Origin: Polyangiaceae bacterium
GTDB lineage: Bacteria; Myxococcota_A; Polyangia; Polyangiales; Polyangiaceae
NCBI GenBank assembly: GCA_025936115.1
Contig: JAICTZ010000042.1
Span: 1 to 62,648, forward strand
Direction: 5' to 3'
Length of the DNA: 62,648 nucleotides
Part shown: piece by piece, positions 11,959 through 21,032 of the stretch
Layout: every line of letters begins with the position of its first letter
Numbering within the stretch: position 1 is the first letter of the stretch
The notes under the pieces: model-generated
Told to the model about the DNA's origin: nothing
Database searches by the model: none
Seen by the model: only the letters and a program-made list of their open reading frames with translations
Made by a program: the position numbers and the translations under genes

Positions 11959-12753
11959 CTACCGCCCGCCGAAGCGAAAGCGGCCGAGAAAGCCGATTTG
12001 ACGCCCGTCGGCGTTTCCGCCGTGGCCCATGAGATTGTAAAACTGGAAAACGCCGCCGATGTCGACGTTACGCGTGACAGAGACGATACAGCCACCCTCG
12101 AGCGGAACCTGAAGGTTGTCGGCGAAGTGTTCGACCTGTCCGCCAAGCCCGATGCCGACGAACGGCGCGACGTTGTCGGTGACCTGGAAATAGAACCACG
12201 CCGGAAGCCAGAGGTAGTCCTGGTTATTGCCCTGCTCGGGGGGACGGCCGACGAGTCCGATCTGGAGCGAGGGGTCGAACACCAGCGCGACGACGCGGCC
12301 GAAGTTGACGCGCCCGAGCACGCCGCCGCGCACCGACATGCGTACGTGATCGGCGAAGCCGATGAAGACCGGCGCGTCGCCGTTGAAGTCGAGCTCGAAG
12401 TTCTGTCGCTCGATGATCTTGTAGAGAATGCCGAGGCCGATATCGTCGTAGACGTGGTCGCAGTTCGGACACAAGCCGCCATACGGGAAAAACGGCCCGA
12501 TTTCGTGAATCGGGCCGAGCGCGAGCCTGTCCGTGACACCGAAGTAAAGGTGGAACGGGAAGTGGAACGGGACGTTGTTCGAGTTCCTCGAGACGTCGAG
12601 CCCAACCATGATGGGTCGCGCCGGCATGCCGGTGAAGTCAACCCCGTGCTCGGGTGGTAGAAAGCTTTGACGCGTGAACCCCTGCGCGTTCGCTACGACA
12701 CTCACGAGCGACGCGAGCAAGAAAGCCGACCACATCGAGAGAGCGCGCTTCAC
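11959..12753 (-). CDS. Predicted outer-membrane beta-barrel protein
   Basis: 264 residues. Sec signal peptide (MKRALSMWSAFLLASLVSVV, cleavage near ANA-QG). The mature part is rich in alternating aromatic and small residues (VPFHFPFHLYFGVTDRLALG, GILYKI, FYFQVTDNVAPFVGIGLGGQ) and ends in an amphipathic strand, as expected for a small barrel. CPNCDH adds a Cys pair in a loop. No named family was recognised. The gene is monocistronic; the 107-bp gap to the next minus-strand gene may hold its promoter. Localisation is inferred from the signal peptide and strand pattern. Confidence 0.6.
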   Translation of the reverse strand: MKRALSMWSAFLLASLVSVVANAQGFTRQSFLPPEHGVDFTGMPARPIMVGLDVSRNSNNVPFHFPFHLYFGVTDRLALGPIHEIGPFFPYGGLCPNCDHVYDDIGLGILYKIIERQNFELDFNGDAPVFIGFADHVRMSVRGGVLGRVNFGRVVALVFDPSLQIGLVGRPPEQGNNQDYLWLPAWFYFQVTDNVAPFVGIGLGGQVEHFADNLQVPLEGGCIVSVTRNVDIGGVFQFYNLMGHGGNADGRQIGFLGRFRFGGR

Positions 12754-12859
12754 ACCGCGACTTTAGTCGCGACGCCCGCGCGCTTGGAAGAAGGATCGCG
12801 AGCCGAGGGCGCGGCCGAACGTCGCACTTCGGCCGTCGCCCGCGGCATCGCGCCCCAGT

Positions 12860-14314
12860 TCAGCCCGGCGTGAACATGATCGGGTAGCTCACCGTCACGA
12901 TCCCATTCTCCGGCGACGGGAACGAAATGCCGTAAAATTGGCTGAGTACGCAGCTTACGACTTTCGAATCCGGCAAGTCCGAGCCGCCGTTCGCCGCGTT
13001 CGTGACCGCGCCGTCGCGGCCGATGATGAAACGAGCGGTGACTCGACCCGTGAGGTTCGGATTGCCGCGCAAGCCGTTTTCGTAACACGCGCGGAAGCGA
13101 CCATAATTTTGACGCACCACGCGTTGAATCACTTCGGGGGGTAAGTGGCCGCTCGTCACGGACGTACCGACGAGCGTGAGTCGTGGGCCGCGCGGATGGT
13201 GTCCCGAGCCCGTCCTGCCGACGCCGAGGCCGATGCCGTGTCCCCCCGAGCCCGCGCCGCAATCGGTGCCGCACGTGCCGATGCCGTCGAGTCCGATCCA
13301 GTCGCCGCGCTCGCCGCCACCGTGTCCGTTGCCGCTCAAGCGCAGGCCGCCCAAGCCGCCGCTCTCGCCGGGTTCGGCGCCGAAGAGCTCGCCCCAGGCG
13401 TCTTGCCCGTCGGGGCCGTTCGCCACGTCCGCGCCCCAGAGCGCTGACGGCAGCGAGCGAGCGTTCATCGACGCGAGCATGCCGACGAGACCGAACGTCT
13501 GCGCCTGTTTGAGCGCTGATTCACGCGAAAGCACGCGCTCGCCCGTCCCCGCGACCGCCGTGCGGCGATTCAGCGAAGGACGGTCGGGCCGACCCATCTT
13601 GCCTTCGGGGCCGCGCGCCGCTTGACTGGGAGTGCCGGCGCCCTCGGCAGCGTCGGCCTTCTCGCCGCTCTCGTGCTGCCGTTCGCGTTCGCGCTCGGCT
13701 TGGGCGTTCAGGTAGACGCGCATGGCGTCGATGCGATCGCGATCGAGCTCGTCATCGAGCGAAGCGCCGAGCGCGGGGGTGTAATACGCGAGCGCGCCGA
13801 GAAACGCCGCGACCGACGCGATCGACAGCACGAACGCGCCGCCGAAATCGCGCGTGTCCGGGGCGAGCGCGCGTGGCAAACGTTTGCCCGCCGTCACGCG
13901 CGCGACGCGAAACCGGAGCTCGCCGAAGCGCACCTCGTCGCCCGCGAGGATCGCGCCCTCGGGGGCAACGGCGCGCCACGTGCCTGCTTCGAGCTCGACG
14001 ATGCTCGCGCGCGCGCACGGCGTGAGCTCGCGCGGCAAGAGATAGTCGACGCCGTCGCCGTGCCCGACGTAGAAGGGTCGCGGCGGCGCGAGGTGCGCGA
14101 CCGCGAGGACGTTCGCGCCCCAGAGCACCGTCACCTCGACGGCTTCGAGCGCAGGATCCTCGCACTCCGCGGGATCGACGGGTGCACCGTCGCGCGGGAA
14201 CACGTACATAGAGCCGTCGGACAGCGGATCCGACGGCTCTCGTGGCAATGGTGGCGGGGTCGGAACGAAGCGATGGATGGGCGCGTACGACGCGCCGAGT
14301 TGGTCGTGAGCCAT
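12860..14314 (-). CDS. AgmX/PglI C-terminal (TonB-like) domain protein with FHA-like N terminus
   Basis: 484 residues from ATG 14314, chosen because an AGGAG box lies 8 nt upstream; a longer open frame to 14482 lacks this. Order: an FHA-like beta domain (about residues 50-150, with FYVGHGDGVDYLL and GELRFRV), one transmembrane helix (about 165-187, GAFVLSIASVAAFLGALAYY), a long charged and Gly-rich linker, and a C-terminal TonB/AgmX-like domain (VIQRVVRQNYGRFRACYENG, then VTARFIIGRDGAVTNA). Known of the family: AgmX/GltJ-type proteins span the envelope and contribute to motility or transport in myxobacteria; this one's role is unknown. It is divergent from the FHA-GGDEF gene at 14610. Confidence 0.8.
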   Translation of the reverse strand: MAHDQLGASYAPIHRFVPTPPPLPREPSDPLSDGSMYVFPRDGAPVDPAECEDPALEAVEVTVLWGANVLAVAHLAPPRPFYVGHGDGVDYLLPRELTPCARASIVELEAGTWRAVAPEGAILAGDEVRFGELRFRVARVTAGKRLPRALAPDTRDFGGAFVLSIASVAAFLGALAYYTPALGASLDDELDRDRIDAMRVYLNAQAERERERQHESGEKADAAEGAGTPSQAARGPEGKMGRPDRPSLNRRTAVAGTGERVLSRESALKQAQTFGLVGMLASMNARSLPSALWGADVANGPDGQDAWGELFGAEPGESGGLGGLRLSGNGHGGGERGDWIGLDGIGTCGTDCGAGSGGHGIGLGVGRTGSGHHPRGPRLTLVGTSVTSGHLPPEVIQRVVRQNYGRFRACYENGLRGNPNLTGRVTARFIIGRDGAVTNAANGGSDLPDSKVVSCVLSQFYGISFPSPENGIVTVSYPIMFTPG

Positions 14315-14609
14315 GAAGGACACTCCTCGGTGAAGGCGCGTGAGGACACGCCCGCACGAAAGTCGGCAGGTGAGCCGCTTCTCGCGCACAGCGGTCCCCA
14401 CCATGTTTTTGCCCCGCGCGCTCTGCTGCGCGCGGGCGTTTTCAGGGCCTGTGCCCCGAAGCGAGTACGAAGGGACAGACACGAACCCCCCTCATGAAGT
14501 TCCCGGCCGAGAGAGCGCGAAAGCCGCGGCCTCGGGCGAAGGCCCGAAAAAAATAGCGTTCCCCGGAACCTGGGCCCGGTGTAGCTTCTACTGAGAGGTC
14601 GTCCCGGGC

Positions 14610-15578
14610 GTGGCTGACGAGGAAACCAAGGAGGAAACGTCGAGGGGCTTCGTGCTGGGCGACGACGAGGCGCTCGAACGCACCGCCGTCGTCAACCTCA
14701 ACGATTTGCGCAAGGACATGGGCAGCAAGCGGCAGGTCAAGGACCGCCATTTGCTGATCCGCGCGCGCGGCGCCCAGCTCGGCCAGGTGCTGAAGCTCGG
14801 CCAACAGTCACACCGCATCGGGCGCGCCAACGATTGCGAAATCTGGCTCAGCGACGACGGCGTGAGCCGTCGCCACGCCACGATCCTGTTCGAGAGCGGC
14901 GTCTACACCATCGAGGACACCGGCTCGGCCAACGGCACCTTCGTCGGCGGTCAAAAGGTCGAACGCGCCACGCTGCGCGACGGCGACCTGATCCAGTTCG
15001 GGCCTCAGGCGGTCTTTCGCTATTCGGTGGCCGACGAGGGTCAAGAGCAGCTCCTGCGTCAGCTCTACGAGGCGAGCGTGACCGATGCGCTCACCGGCGC
15101 GAACAATCGCGAGCACTTCGACAGCCAACTCCGGATGGAGCTCTCGTTTTCGCGGCGACACGGCACCGATCTGTCGGTCGTGATGTTCGACGTCGATCAC
15201 TTCAAGCGCGTGAACGACACCTTCGGCCACCCCGTGGGGGACGAGGTGTTGGTCGAGATCTCGAAGGCCACGCGCCGGCTCGTGCGTAACGAGGACGTGT
15301 TCGCGCGCTACGGCGGGGAAGAGTTCGTGCTGATCCTGCGTGGTATCGCGCTCGACGGCGCGCGCGTCGTCGGCGAACGATTGCGCGAGCGCATCGCCGA
15401 CCTATCCATCGTCACGGACAAGGGGCCGCTCAAAGTCACGGTGAGCGTCGGCTGCGCGTCGTTCGCGAGCACACCCGAAGCCACGGCCGAATCGCTCGTG
15501 CAGCTCGCCGACAAGCGCCTCTACGCCGCGAAGCGCGGCGGCCGGAACCGCGTCGTCGCCGAGGGCGGCGACGGCTGA
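14610..15578 (+). CDS. FHA-GGDEF diguanylate cyclase
   Basis: 322 residues from a GTG start. FHA phosphothreonine-binding domain at about 50-140 (RIGRANDCEIWL, SRRHATI, GSANGTFVGG) and a GGDEF domain at about 150-320. The catalytic motif is GGEEF (235-239) and the c-di-GMP inhibitory I-site RNED lies five residues before it, so both synthesis and product inhibition are expected. No membrane helix. Known: FHA modules couple cyclases to Ser/Thr kinases, so c-di-GMP output here is probably gated by protein phosphorylation. It is divergent from the FHA-like AgmX gene. Confidence 0.93.
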   Translation: MADEETKEETSRGFVLGDDEALERTAVVNLNDLRKDMGSKRQVKDRHLLIRARGAQLGQVLKLGQQSHRIGRANDCEIWLSDDGVSRRHATILFESGVYTIEDTGSANGTFVGGQKVERATLRDGDLIQFGPQAVFRYSVADEGQEQLLRQLYEASVTDALTGANNREHFDSQLRMELSFSRRHGTDLSVVMFDVDHFKRVNDTFGHPVGDEVLVEISKATRRLVRNEDVFARYGGEEFVLILRGIALDGARVVGERLRERIADLSIVTDKGPLKVTVSVGCASFASTPEATAESLVQLADKRLYAAKRGGRNRVVAEGGDG

Positions 15579-15667
15579 ATCCTCCGGCAGCCGCCCGCTT
15601 CGAGCGTCCTCGTCTCGCGTTCGGCGGTAGCTGTTCGCCGCCCTGCCGTTGAGCTAATTCGGAGCCG

Positions 15668-18355
15668 ATGCCAGATCGGCTGCGGCCCCGCGCGCTCGTC
15701 GGCGCTCTGCTCGCGTGCACGGCGACGTTCCTCTTGATGAGTACGGACCGGCATTTCGGGTTCTCCGTCCCGGTCGGCGCGCTGCTCGTGGCGCTCGCCG
15801 CGCTCGCACTGCTCGATTTTTTGGGGACCTTCCGCGCGTTGCCCGCCGACGCGCGCACGCCGAACCTCTTCGGCCCGCGCGCCATCGAGCTCGCCGGCAG
15901 CGTGATCCTGTGCGGCGCCGTGATCCGGCTCGTCGTGGCGGGCCGGCTGCCGTTCGGCAACGGGGGCGCGGCGTTCGGCGTCACGGGCACGCTGCTCTGG
16001 CTCGGCGTGGCGGGCTTTCGGCTGCTCGCCGGTCTCGGCATCGTCGACGGAAACGAACCGCTCCACCGGCGCTTCGGCTTCTGGCTGTTCGCCCTGAACC
16101 TCGTGCTCTACGTGCCGCTGCTCGGGAGCTACTCCTTGAGCGATCCGTGGGAGACGCACTACGGCGAGGTGGCGCGCGAAATGCTCGCGCGCGACGATTG
16201 GATTTCGACGTGGTGGGCGCAGGAAAATTGGTTTTGGTCGAAGCCCGTCTTGGATTTTTGGCTGCAGGCGCTCGCGTTCGCGACGTTCGGCGTGCGCTTC
16301 GAGCCGGACCAGATGCTCGCTGGCGTCGCGAGCGGGCACGTGCCGCACCCCGAGTGGGCCGCGCGTTTACCGGTGTTCCTGCTGATGCTGCCCGCCGTGT
16401 ACCTCGCGTATCGCGCCGTGGCGCAGCGCTTCGGCGCGCGCGCCGGGTTCCTCGGGGCGGTCGTGCTGTCGACTGCGCCGCACTGGTACGTGATTGGCCG
16501 CCAGAGCATGACGGACATGCCGTACGTTGCGCCGCTCACGGCCGCGCTGGCGTGCGTCTTGCTCGGCCTCGGCCAGGAACCGGAAGCGGAGGCACCGACG
16601 TTCCCCGTGCGCGTGGGCAAGCGCAGCCTCGCGCTCGGCCCGCAACACTTGGTGCTCGGGCTCGTCGCCGCCACGGTGCTGCCGCAGGTGCTCTACCTGT
16701 TCTCACGCCATCTGACGCTCCAAACCATCGGGCAAAGTCACGGCTTTCGCTGGCACCTCGACGAAATCCTCTACGGCTCGCCGGGCAACTGCGGGCTGCC
16801 CGGTAACGACGAGTGCCGCCTCACGGGACCGCTCGATCCCGTGCTGCAGCCGGGGCTCATGGCCTTGATCTGGCTCGCCGCGCTCGCGATCTTTCTCTGG
16901 ATCAATCGCGGCGAACGGCGCAGCGCCCGGCTCTATTTCCTGGCGGCGTGGTTCTTCACCGCCCTCGCGGCGCTCGCCAAGGGCGCGCCGGGGTTCGTGT
17001 TGCCGCTCGTCGTGACGCTGGCGGGGATCGGCGCCGCACGTCGCTGGCGCGATTTCGCGCGGCTCGAGCTCGTCAGCATGGCGCTCGTGCTCGCGTGCGT
17101 CTGCCTGCCTTGGTACGTCCAAATGTACGTGCGTCACGGGCCGCCCTTCACGGATCGGCTGCTGTTCCACGACATGTACAAGCGCGCGTTCGTGCACGTC
17201 CACGACACGAACACGGGCGACGACGTGAGCTTTCGCTATTACGTTTGGCAGCTCGGCTACGGCTTGTTTCCCTGGACGGGCCTGTGCGCCGGAGGGCTAC
17301 TCCTCGCGACGCGTGAAGGCGACGAAGCGCGGAGCCTGCGCGCCGAGGCGCTCGGCTTCCTCTTGCTTTGGTTCGTCGTCGCGTTCTCGCTGTTCACGAT
17401 TTCCCTTACCAAGTTTCATCACTACATCCTGCCCGCCGTTCCGCCGCTCGCGCTGCTCACGGGCGTGCTCCTCGATCGAGCACTGCCCGAACGCGCGCCG
17501 ACGGGCGCCGGGCTCGTCGCCTACCTCACGCTGATGGCGGGCGCGGCGCTCCTGTTTTTGGGCGGGGTGCTCGAGCTCGGTTCGGCGTCGATCGTCGGCC
17601 GCGTGCCGCCTCCAGCCGCCTCGCCGTTCGCGGCGGCGGTGTGTCTCGCGGGCGCGGTGGCGCTCCTCGTGCTCGCGATGCGGCGCTGGCCGGCAGCCGA
17701 CGCGAACGGCAACGCCGACACGCGCGCCGTGCTCGCCTTGTTCGGGCTCGCCGGGGCGATCGTCGTGCTGCTCGTCGGCCGCGATCTGGCGTCGCCGAAC
17801 GATCCGGAGGGCCCGGCGCGGCTCACGTACCTCGCGAGCTACAATTACGCGCGTCCGTGGCCGCCGAACCTCGACTTCCACGGCGTGCTCGGCGCCGTCA
17901 CGGTCATGGCGGCGCTGGCCGGCGCGGCGCTCAGCGTGCCGCGCGTGCGACATCACGCGGCCGTGCTCGTCGCCTGCGTCAGCGTGTGGGCGGCGGCGTG
18001 GGCGCTCGACGTTTACCTCGTGCGAGCGGCGCCGCACTGGGGCCAGCGCGAAACGATCCTCGAATACTACAAGCGCCGTAAGGGGCCGGAAGAGCCGCTC
18101 GCCGCCTACCAAATGAACTGGAAGGGCGAAAACTTCTACACGGGCAACCACGTGCCCGCGTTCGTCTCCTCCGGCGCCAAATTCAAGAGTTGGCTCCAAG
18201 AGGCACGCGATACCGGCACGCGCGTCGTGTTCTTCACCACCGAACACTCGCGCGAATCGACCCTGAAAACCGAGCTCGGCAAGGTCAAGCGCTACGACAA
18301 GCTCACCGACAAGGACTTCAACAACAAATTCTTCCTCGTGCGCGTCGAGCTCTAA
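15668..18355 (+). CDS. ArnT/GT83-like glycosyltransferase, large membrane protein
   Basis: 895 residues, long for the family (ArnT is about 550), with an N-terminal hydrophobic extension of about 150 residues. The catalytic loop SLSDPWETHYGEVAREML is followed by WFWSKPVLDFWLQ, as in ArnT/PMT enzymes that use undecaprenyl-phosphate sugars. At least 14 hydrophobic segments and a C-terminal soluble part with YQMNWKGENFYTGNH. Inferred role: adding a sugar to lipid A or another envelope acceptor on the periplasmic side. It sits between the cyclase and a lipoprotein gene and is not clearly in an operon with either. Confidence 0.85.
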   Translation: MPDRLRPRALVGALLACTATFLLMSTDRHFGFSVPVGALLVALAALALLDFLGTFRALPADARTPNLFGPRAIELAGSVILCGAVIRLVVAGRLPFGNGGAAFGVTGTLLWLGVAGFRLLAGLGIVDGNEPLHRRFGFWLFALNLVLYVPLLGSYSLSDPWETHYGEVAREMLARDDWISTWWAQENWFWSKPVLDFWLQALAFATFGVRFEPDQMLAGVASGHVPHPEWAARLPVFLLMLPAVYLAYRAVAQRFGARAGFLGAVVLSTAPHWYVIGRQSMTDMPYVAPLTAALACVLLGLGQEPEAEAPTFPVRVGKRSLALGPQHLVLGLVAATVLPQVLYLFSRHLTLQTIGQSHGFRWHLDEILYGSPGNCGLPGNDECRLTGPLDPVLQPGLMALIWLAALAIFLWINRGERRSARLYFLAAWFFTALAALAKGAPGFVLPLVVTLAGIGAARRWRDFARLELVSMALVLACVCLPWYVQMYVRHGPPFTDRLLFHDMYKRAFVHVHDTNTGDDVSFRYYVWQLGYGLFPWTGLCAGGLLLATREGDEARSLRAEALGFLLLWFVVAFSLFTISLTKFHHYILPAVPPLALLTGVLLDRALPERAPTGAGLVAYLTLMAGAALLFLGGVLELGSASIVGRVPPPAASPFAAAVCLAGAVALLVLAMRRWPAADANGNADTRAVLALFGLAGAIVVLLVGRDLASPNDPEGPARLTYLASYNYARPWPPNLDFHGVLGAVTVMAALAGAALSVPRVRHHAAVLVACVSVWAAAWALDVYLVRAAPHWGQRETILEYYKRRKGPEEPLAAYQMNWKGENFYTGNHVPAFVSSGAKFKSWLQEARDTGTRVVFFTTEHSRESTLKTELGKVKRYDKLTDKDFNNKFFLVRVEL

Positions 18356-18579
18356 TCCGCCTTCACCGCTCGAGTCGGATCTAGCCCGGCAGATCGGAAT
18401 TGCTCAACGTCGCGACGTGTGACAGGTTTGCCGAGCTTGCCGGCTGTCAACTTTGACAATCGAGGATCCGTTGTCGCAGGGCAGGCGCTGCGCCGGATGC
18501 TGCCCGTTACCGTGCACAACACACTGGCGACTCAGGCGATCATGGGTCCGCATGCACTTGCAGCACGGGGAAGCGTCCC

Positions 18580-19056
18580 GTGACCGGCAGGTTCGGTTGG
18601 ACGTTCGTCGCGGGCATCGCGGCGGCATGTGCGTTGCCCAAGGTGGAAGTCGATGCGTCGCTCGACACGAGCGGAGGGGGCGGCGGAGCGGTCGGACATG
18701 GAGGAACGAGCAGTGGCTCGGGTGGCAATGTCGGGTCGCCCCAGGGCGGCGGCGCCGGGCCAGGCGCTGCCGGCCAGGGCGGCGACATGGGCGACGCACG
18801 CGAGCTCGCCTGTGGCGATTACTGCACCACCTACCTCAGCAACTGCCTGAAGTCGCCCGCGAACACATACGACAACCGCGACGACTGCCTGAACACCTGC
18901 TTCAACTCCGATTGGCCGCTAGGCCCCGATCAGGCGCAGCCGAACAGCGTCCAGTGCCGCGATCTCCATGCTCATTACGCGCGAGACTTACCTGATCCGC
19001 ACTGTTTCCACTCGGCGGAAGTGCCGACGGGCGTGTCCTGCACCGTACCGCCCTGA
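18580..19056 (+). CDS. Cys-rich lipoprotein with Gly-rich linker
   Basis: 158 residues from a GTG start. The N terminus is a short lipoprotein signal with the lipobox IAAAC at residues 13-17. A Gly/Ser linker of about 45 residues (repeated GGG units) follows, then a compact domain with eight cysteines (CGDYCTTYLSNC, DDCLNTC, VQCRD, HCF, SCTV), probably disulfide-bonded outside the cytoplasm. This architecture is common in myxobacterial surface lipoproteins of unknown role. No operon partner is visible, and 224 bp without a gene precede it. Confidence 0.65.
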   Translation: MTGRFGWTFVAGIAAACALPKVEVDASLDTSGGGGGAVGHGGTSSGSGGNVGSPQGGGAGPGAAGQGGDMGDARELACGDYCTTYLSNCLKSPANTYDNRDDCLNTCFNSDWPLGPDQAQPNSVQCRDLHAHYARDLPDPHCFHSAEVPTGVSCTVPP

Positions 19057-19121
19057 CACGGCGTGCCTGCGAAAGCCGCAGCGGCAGCCCACGTGGAAAT
19101 GTGGCGCAGCAAAACTCGGCA

Positions 19122-19502
19122 TTATGCGTAATTCATCTGGAACTTGGCCAGGAATCCCCCAGGGCCAAAGCCCTGAAATCGGATTAGCACGAACCGGCCG
19201 GTACTGCCGGAGGGGCCGATATCAACGTACCGCCACGCACTGAACGTTCCGTTGGTCGGAGCGCTCAGGCTGACCTGGCCAATCGGGTTGAGTCCACCTG
19301 ACAACGGGTCGATCTCGAACACCGCTCCGACCCCAGAGTACCGATTGACCGCGCCCACCGCACGGATAGCGAGGCCCATCGAGCCTGGCGCGCCGGTCAA
19401 AATCAAACCACCGGGTCCCGAGCCGTAATCAAGGCAGGCGGGCCGCCATTCCGTACCTGTGAACGGCAGCGGAAGGATGAACGGCCCGTCGACGCTCGAC
19501 AC
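19122..19502 (-). pseudogene. CBM6-like domain fragment, 5'-truncated
   Basis: An open frame of 126 residues starts at a GTG only two codons after an in-frame TAA, has no signal peptide and lies in a visibly less GC-rich patch. The sequence resembles the C-terminal half of a CBM6/CBM35-type beta-sandwich: AVFEIDPLSGG, IGQVSLSAPTNGTFSAWRYV, RFVLIRFQGFGPGGFL, ending FQMNY. Such modules normally sit at the end of secreted glycosidases. I therefore read it as the tail of a decayed, possibly acquired, secreted carbohydrate-binding protein. It could instead be a short intact protein. Confidence 0.45.
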
Positions 19503-19541
19503 GACTTAATGTGTAACACGGAATCAGGGCGAATTATCCCA

Positions 19542-20537
19542 TCAAAAGCTCCCTCGTAAGCCGACCGACCGTAGCCCGATGAACGCTTGCGTCGACGGCC
19601 GGCTCGGCGCGGTGAGCACGAGCACCGCGCCGAGCACGGCGAGCCCGCCACCCGCGAAGAGCCCCACGCTCGAAACGGTCCGCAGCGAATTGTACGAATC
19701 CACGGCACCGGACTCGCTCGGAGCGCAGCGATTGTTCTGGCAGTTCGGATTCGAGTCGATGTCGCTCTTCTTGCCGAGCGCGACGATGCCCGTCACACCG
19801 CCGACCAAAAGGCCCACGCCGCCCGCGCCGACCGCCACCCAACCCCAGGTGCGCTGCGCCGAGGACGGTGCGCTCGCCGCCTGCGGGGGCGGCGACAAAT
19901 TCTCGTGCACCGGTGCGGCGCCGGGCACGATCGGTACGACGGGCGGCAGCGCCGAGTTGAAACTCAGCACGACCGTCTTCCGCTCGCCTTCCGTGACGTC
20001 GGCTTCGGCACGGGCTTGGTCGTTACCGCGTCGGGCTTCGACGACGTGAGCGCCGGGATTGACGAGCCGACCCGCCACGAGCAAGGACGACGGCACGGGC
20101 TGACCGTCGACCGTGAACGAGCAGTCGGCGAGCGCCGCACCTTCGACCTTCACGACGAGCGACGGAATACGCGGCTTGAGCGCCGTGAGCTCCGCCGCGG
20201 CGTCGCTCTGCGCCTGCTTCTGCACGGCGTACTCCCCCGTCGGCACCTGCAGGCTCGTGGCCTCGAGGAAGCGCTCCGCCGCCTCGACCCATTTCCCGAC
20301 TTTGACGAGCGCGCGGCCCGACCAGAGTCCGAGCGAGGGAGCGTGCAAGAGGGCGTACGCTTTTTCGAGCTTGTCCGTCGCCGTCGCAAAGTCGTTCGCT
20401 TGGTACGCCTCGACACCGGCGCTGCCGAGCGCGCGGGCGGCCGTGCGGGTCGATTCGTCGGCGGCTTGCGCGAGGAGCGGCGGCGCCGACAAGAGGACCG
20501 CGGCGGAGAGCAGCCAGACGCCGAATCTCGCGAACAT
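19542..20537 (-). CDS. Exported TPR-like/PEGA-like protein with C-terminal TM segments
   Basis: 331 residues from ATG 20537, chosen because it opens directly into a signal peptide (MFARFGVWLLSAAVLLSAPP); a TTG at 20573 would add 12 residues. A TPR-like helical region (AGVEAYQANDFATATDKLEK, LWSGRALVKVGKWVEAAERF) is followed by a beta PEGA-like region (CSFTVDGQPVPSSLLV, VNPGAHVVEARRGND), a Pro-rich linker and two hydrophobic Gly-rich segments near the C terminus. This plan recurs in many myxobacterial paralogues of unknown function. 48 bp downstream of the PH-domain gene on the same strand. Confidence 0.75.
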   Translation of the reverse strand: MFARFGVWLLSAAVLLSAPPLLAQAADESTRTAARALGSAGVEAYQANDFATATDKLEKAYALLHAPSLGLWSGRALVKVGKWVEAAERFLEATSLQVPTGEYAVQKQAQSDAAAELTALKPRIPSLVVKVEGAALADCSFTVDGQPVPSSLLVAGRLVNPGAHVVEARRGNDQARAEADVTEGERKTVVLSFNSALPPVVPIVPGAAPVHENLSPPPQAASAPSSAQRTWGWVAVGAGGVGLLVGGVTGIVALGKKSDIDSNPNCQNNRCAPSESGAVDSYNSLRTVSSVGLFAGGGLAVLGAVLVLTAPSRPSTQAFIGLRSVGLRGSF

Positions 20538-20585
20538 GTCGAGATTCTGCGCGAGGCCGAGTGTCCGTGACAAGGCCCGTCCGCG

Positions 20586-21029
20586 TTACTCGACGTCCAT
20601 GACGCGAATCCCGCCGCGGCGCGCCTTCTCGAGCTCCGTTGCGGCGCGGATCCGCTCGTACAACACGACGACATCCGTGCGAATGCCCTCGATCGCGACG
20701 ACCGGCGATGTGCGATCGAGCGTCCGCAGCACGAGATTGCCCGTTCCGAGCAAGCGCTGACCGATCGGGCGCACGACCGTGTAGTCGTTCACGCGATACA
20801 GATCGACTTGTTCGAGGCGCTTTCCGAGCACGCCGGTTTCGACGACGACGCGCTTCGTCGTCAGGCGATAGCGTCGCGAACGCGAACGCCACCACGCCGG
20901 CAGGAGGTAGAGCCCGAGCGTCACGATCGCGAGCAACAAGCTGCCGATACTCGGCACGAGCGCGCCGTACCCTTCGAACAAGACTTCCTCGTCGGGTTCG
21001 TGCGTGAGGGCGGAGGTTTCGGGCGGCAT
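20586..21029 (-). CDS. Bacterial PH-domain membrane protein (YdbS-like)
   Basis: 147 residues. Two hydrophobic stretches near the N terminus (GALVPSIGSLLLAIVTLGLY, LLPAWWRSR) precede a bacterial PH (bPH2) domain: YRLTTKRVVVETGVLGKRLE, then VDLYRVNDYTVVRPIGQRLLG and GNLVLRTLDRTSP. Known of the family: small membrane-associated PH-fold proteins of poorly defined role. It starts 3 bp after the stop of the cobA-hemD fusion, so the two are translationally close and co-transcribed. Confidence 0.8.
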   Translation of the reverse strand: MPPETSALTHEPDEEVLFEGYGALVPSIGSLLLAIVTLGLYLLPAWWRSRSRRYRLTTKRVVVETGVLGKRLEQVDLYRVNDYTVVRPIGQRLLGTGNLVLRTLDRTSPVVAIEGIRTDVVVLYERIRAATELEKARRGGIRVMDVE

Positions 21030-21032
21030 CGC

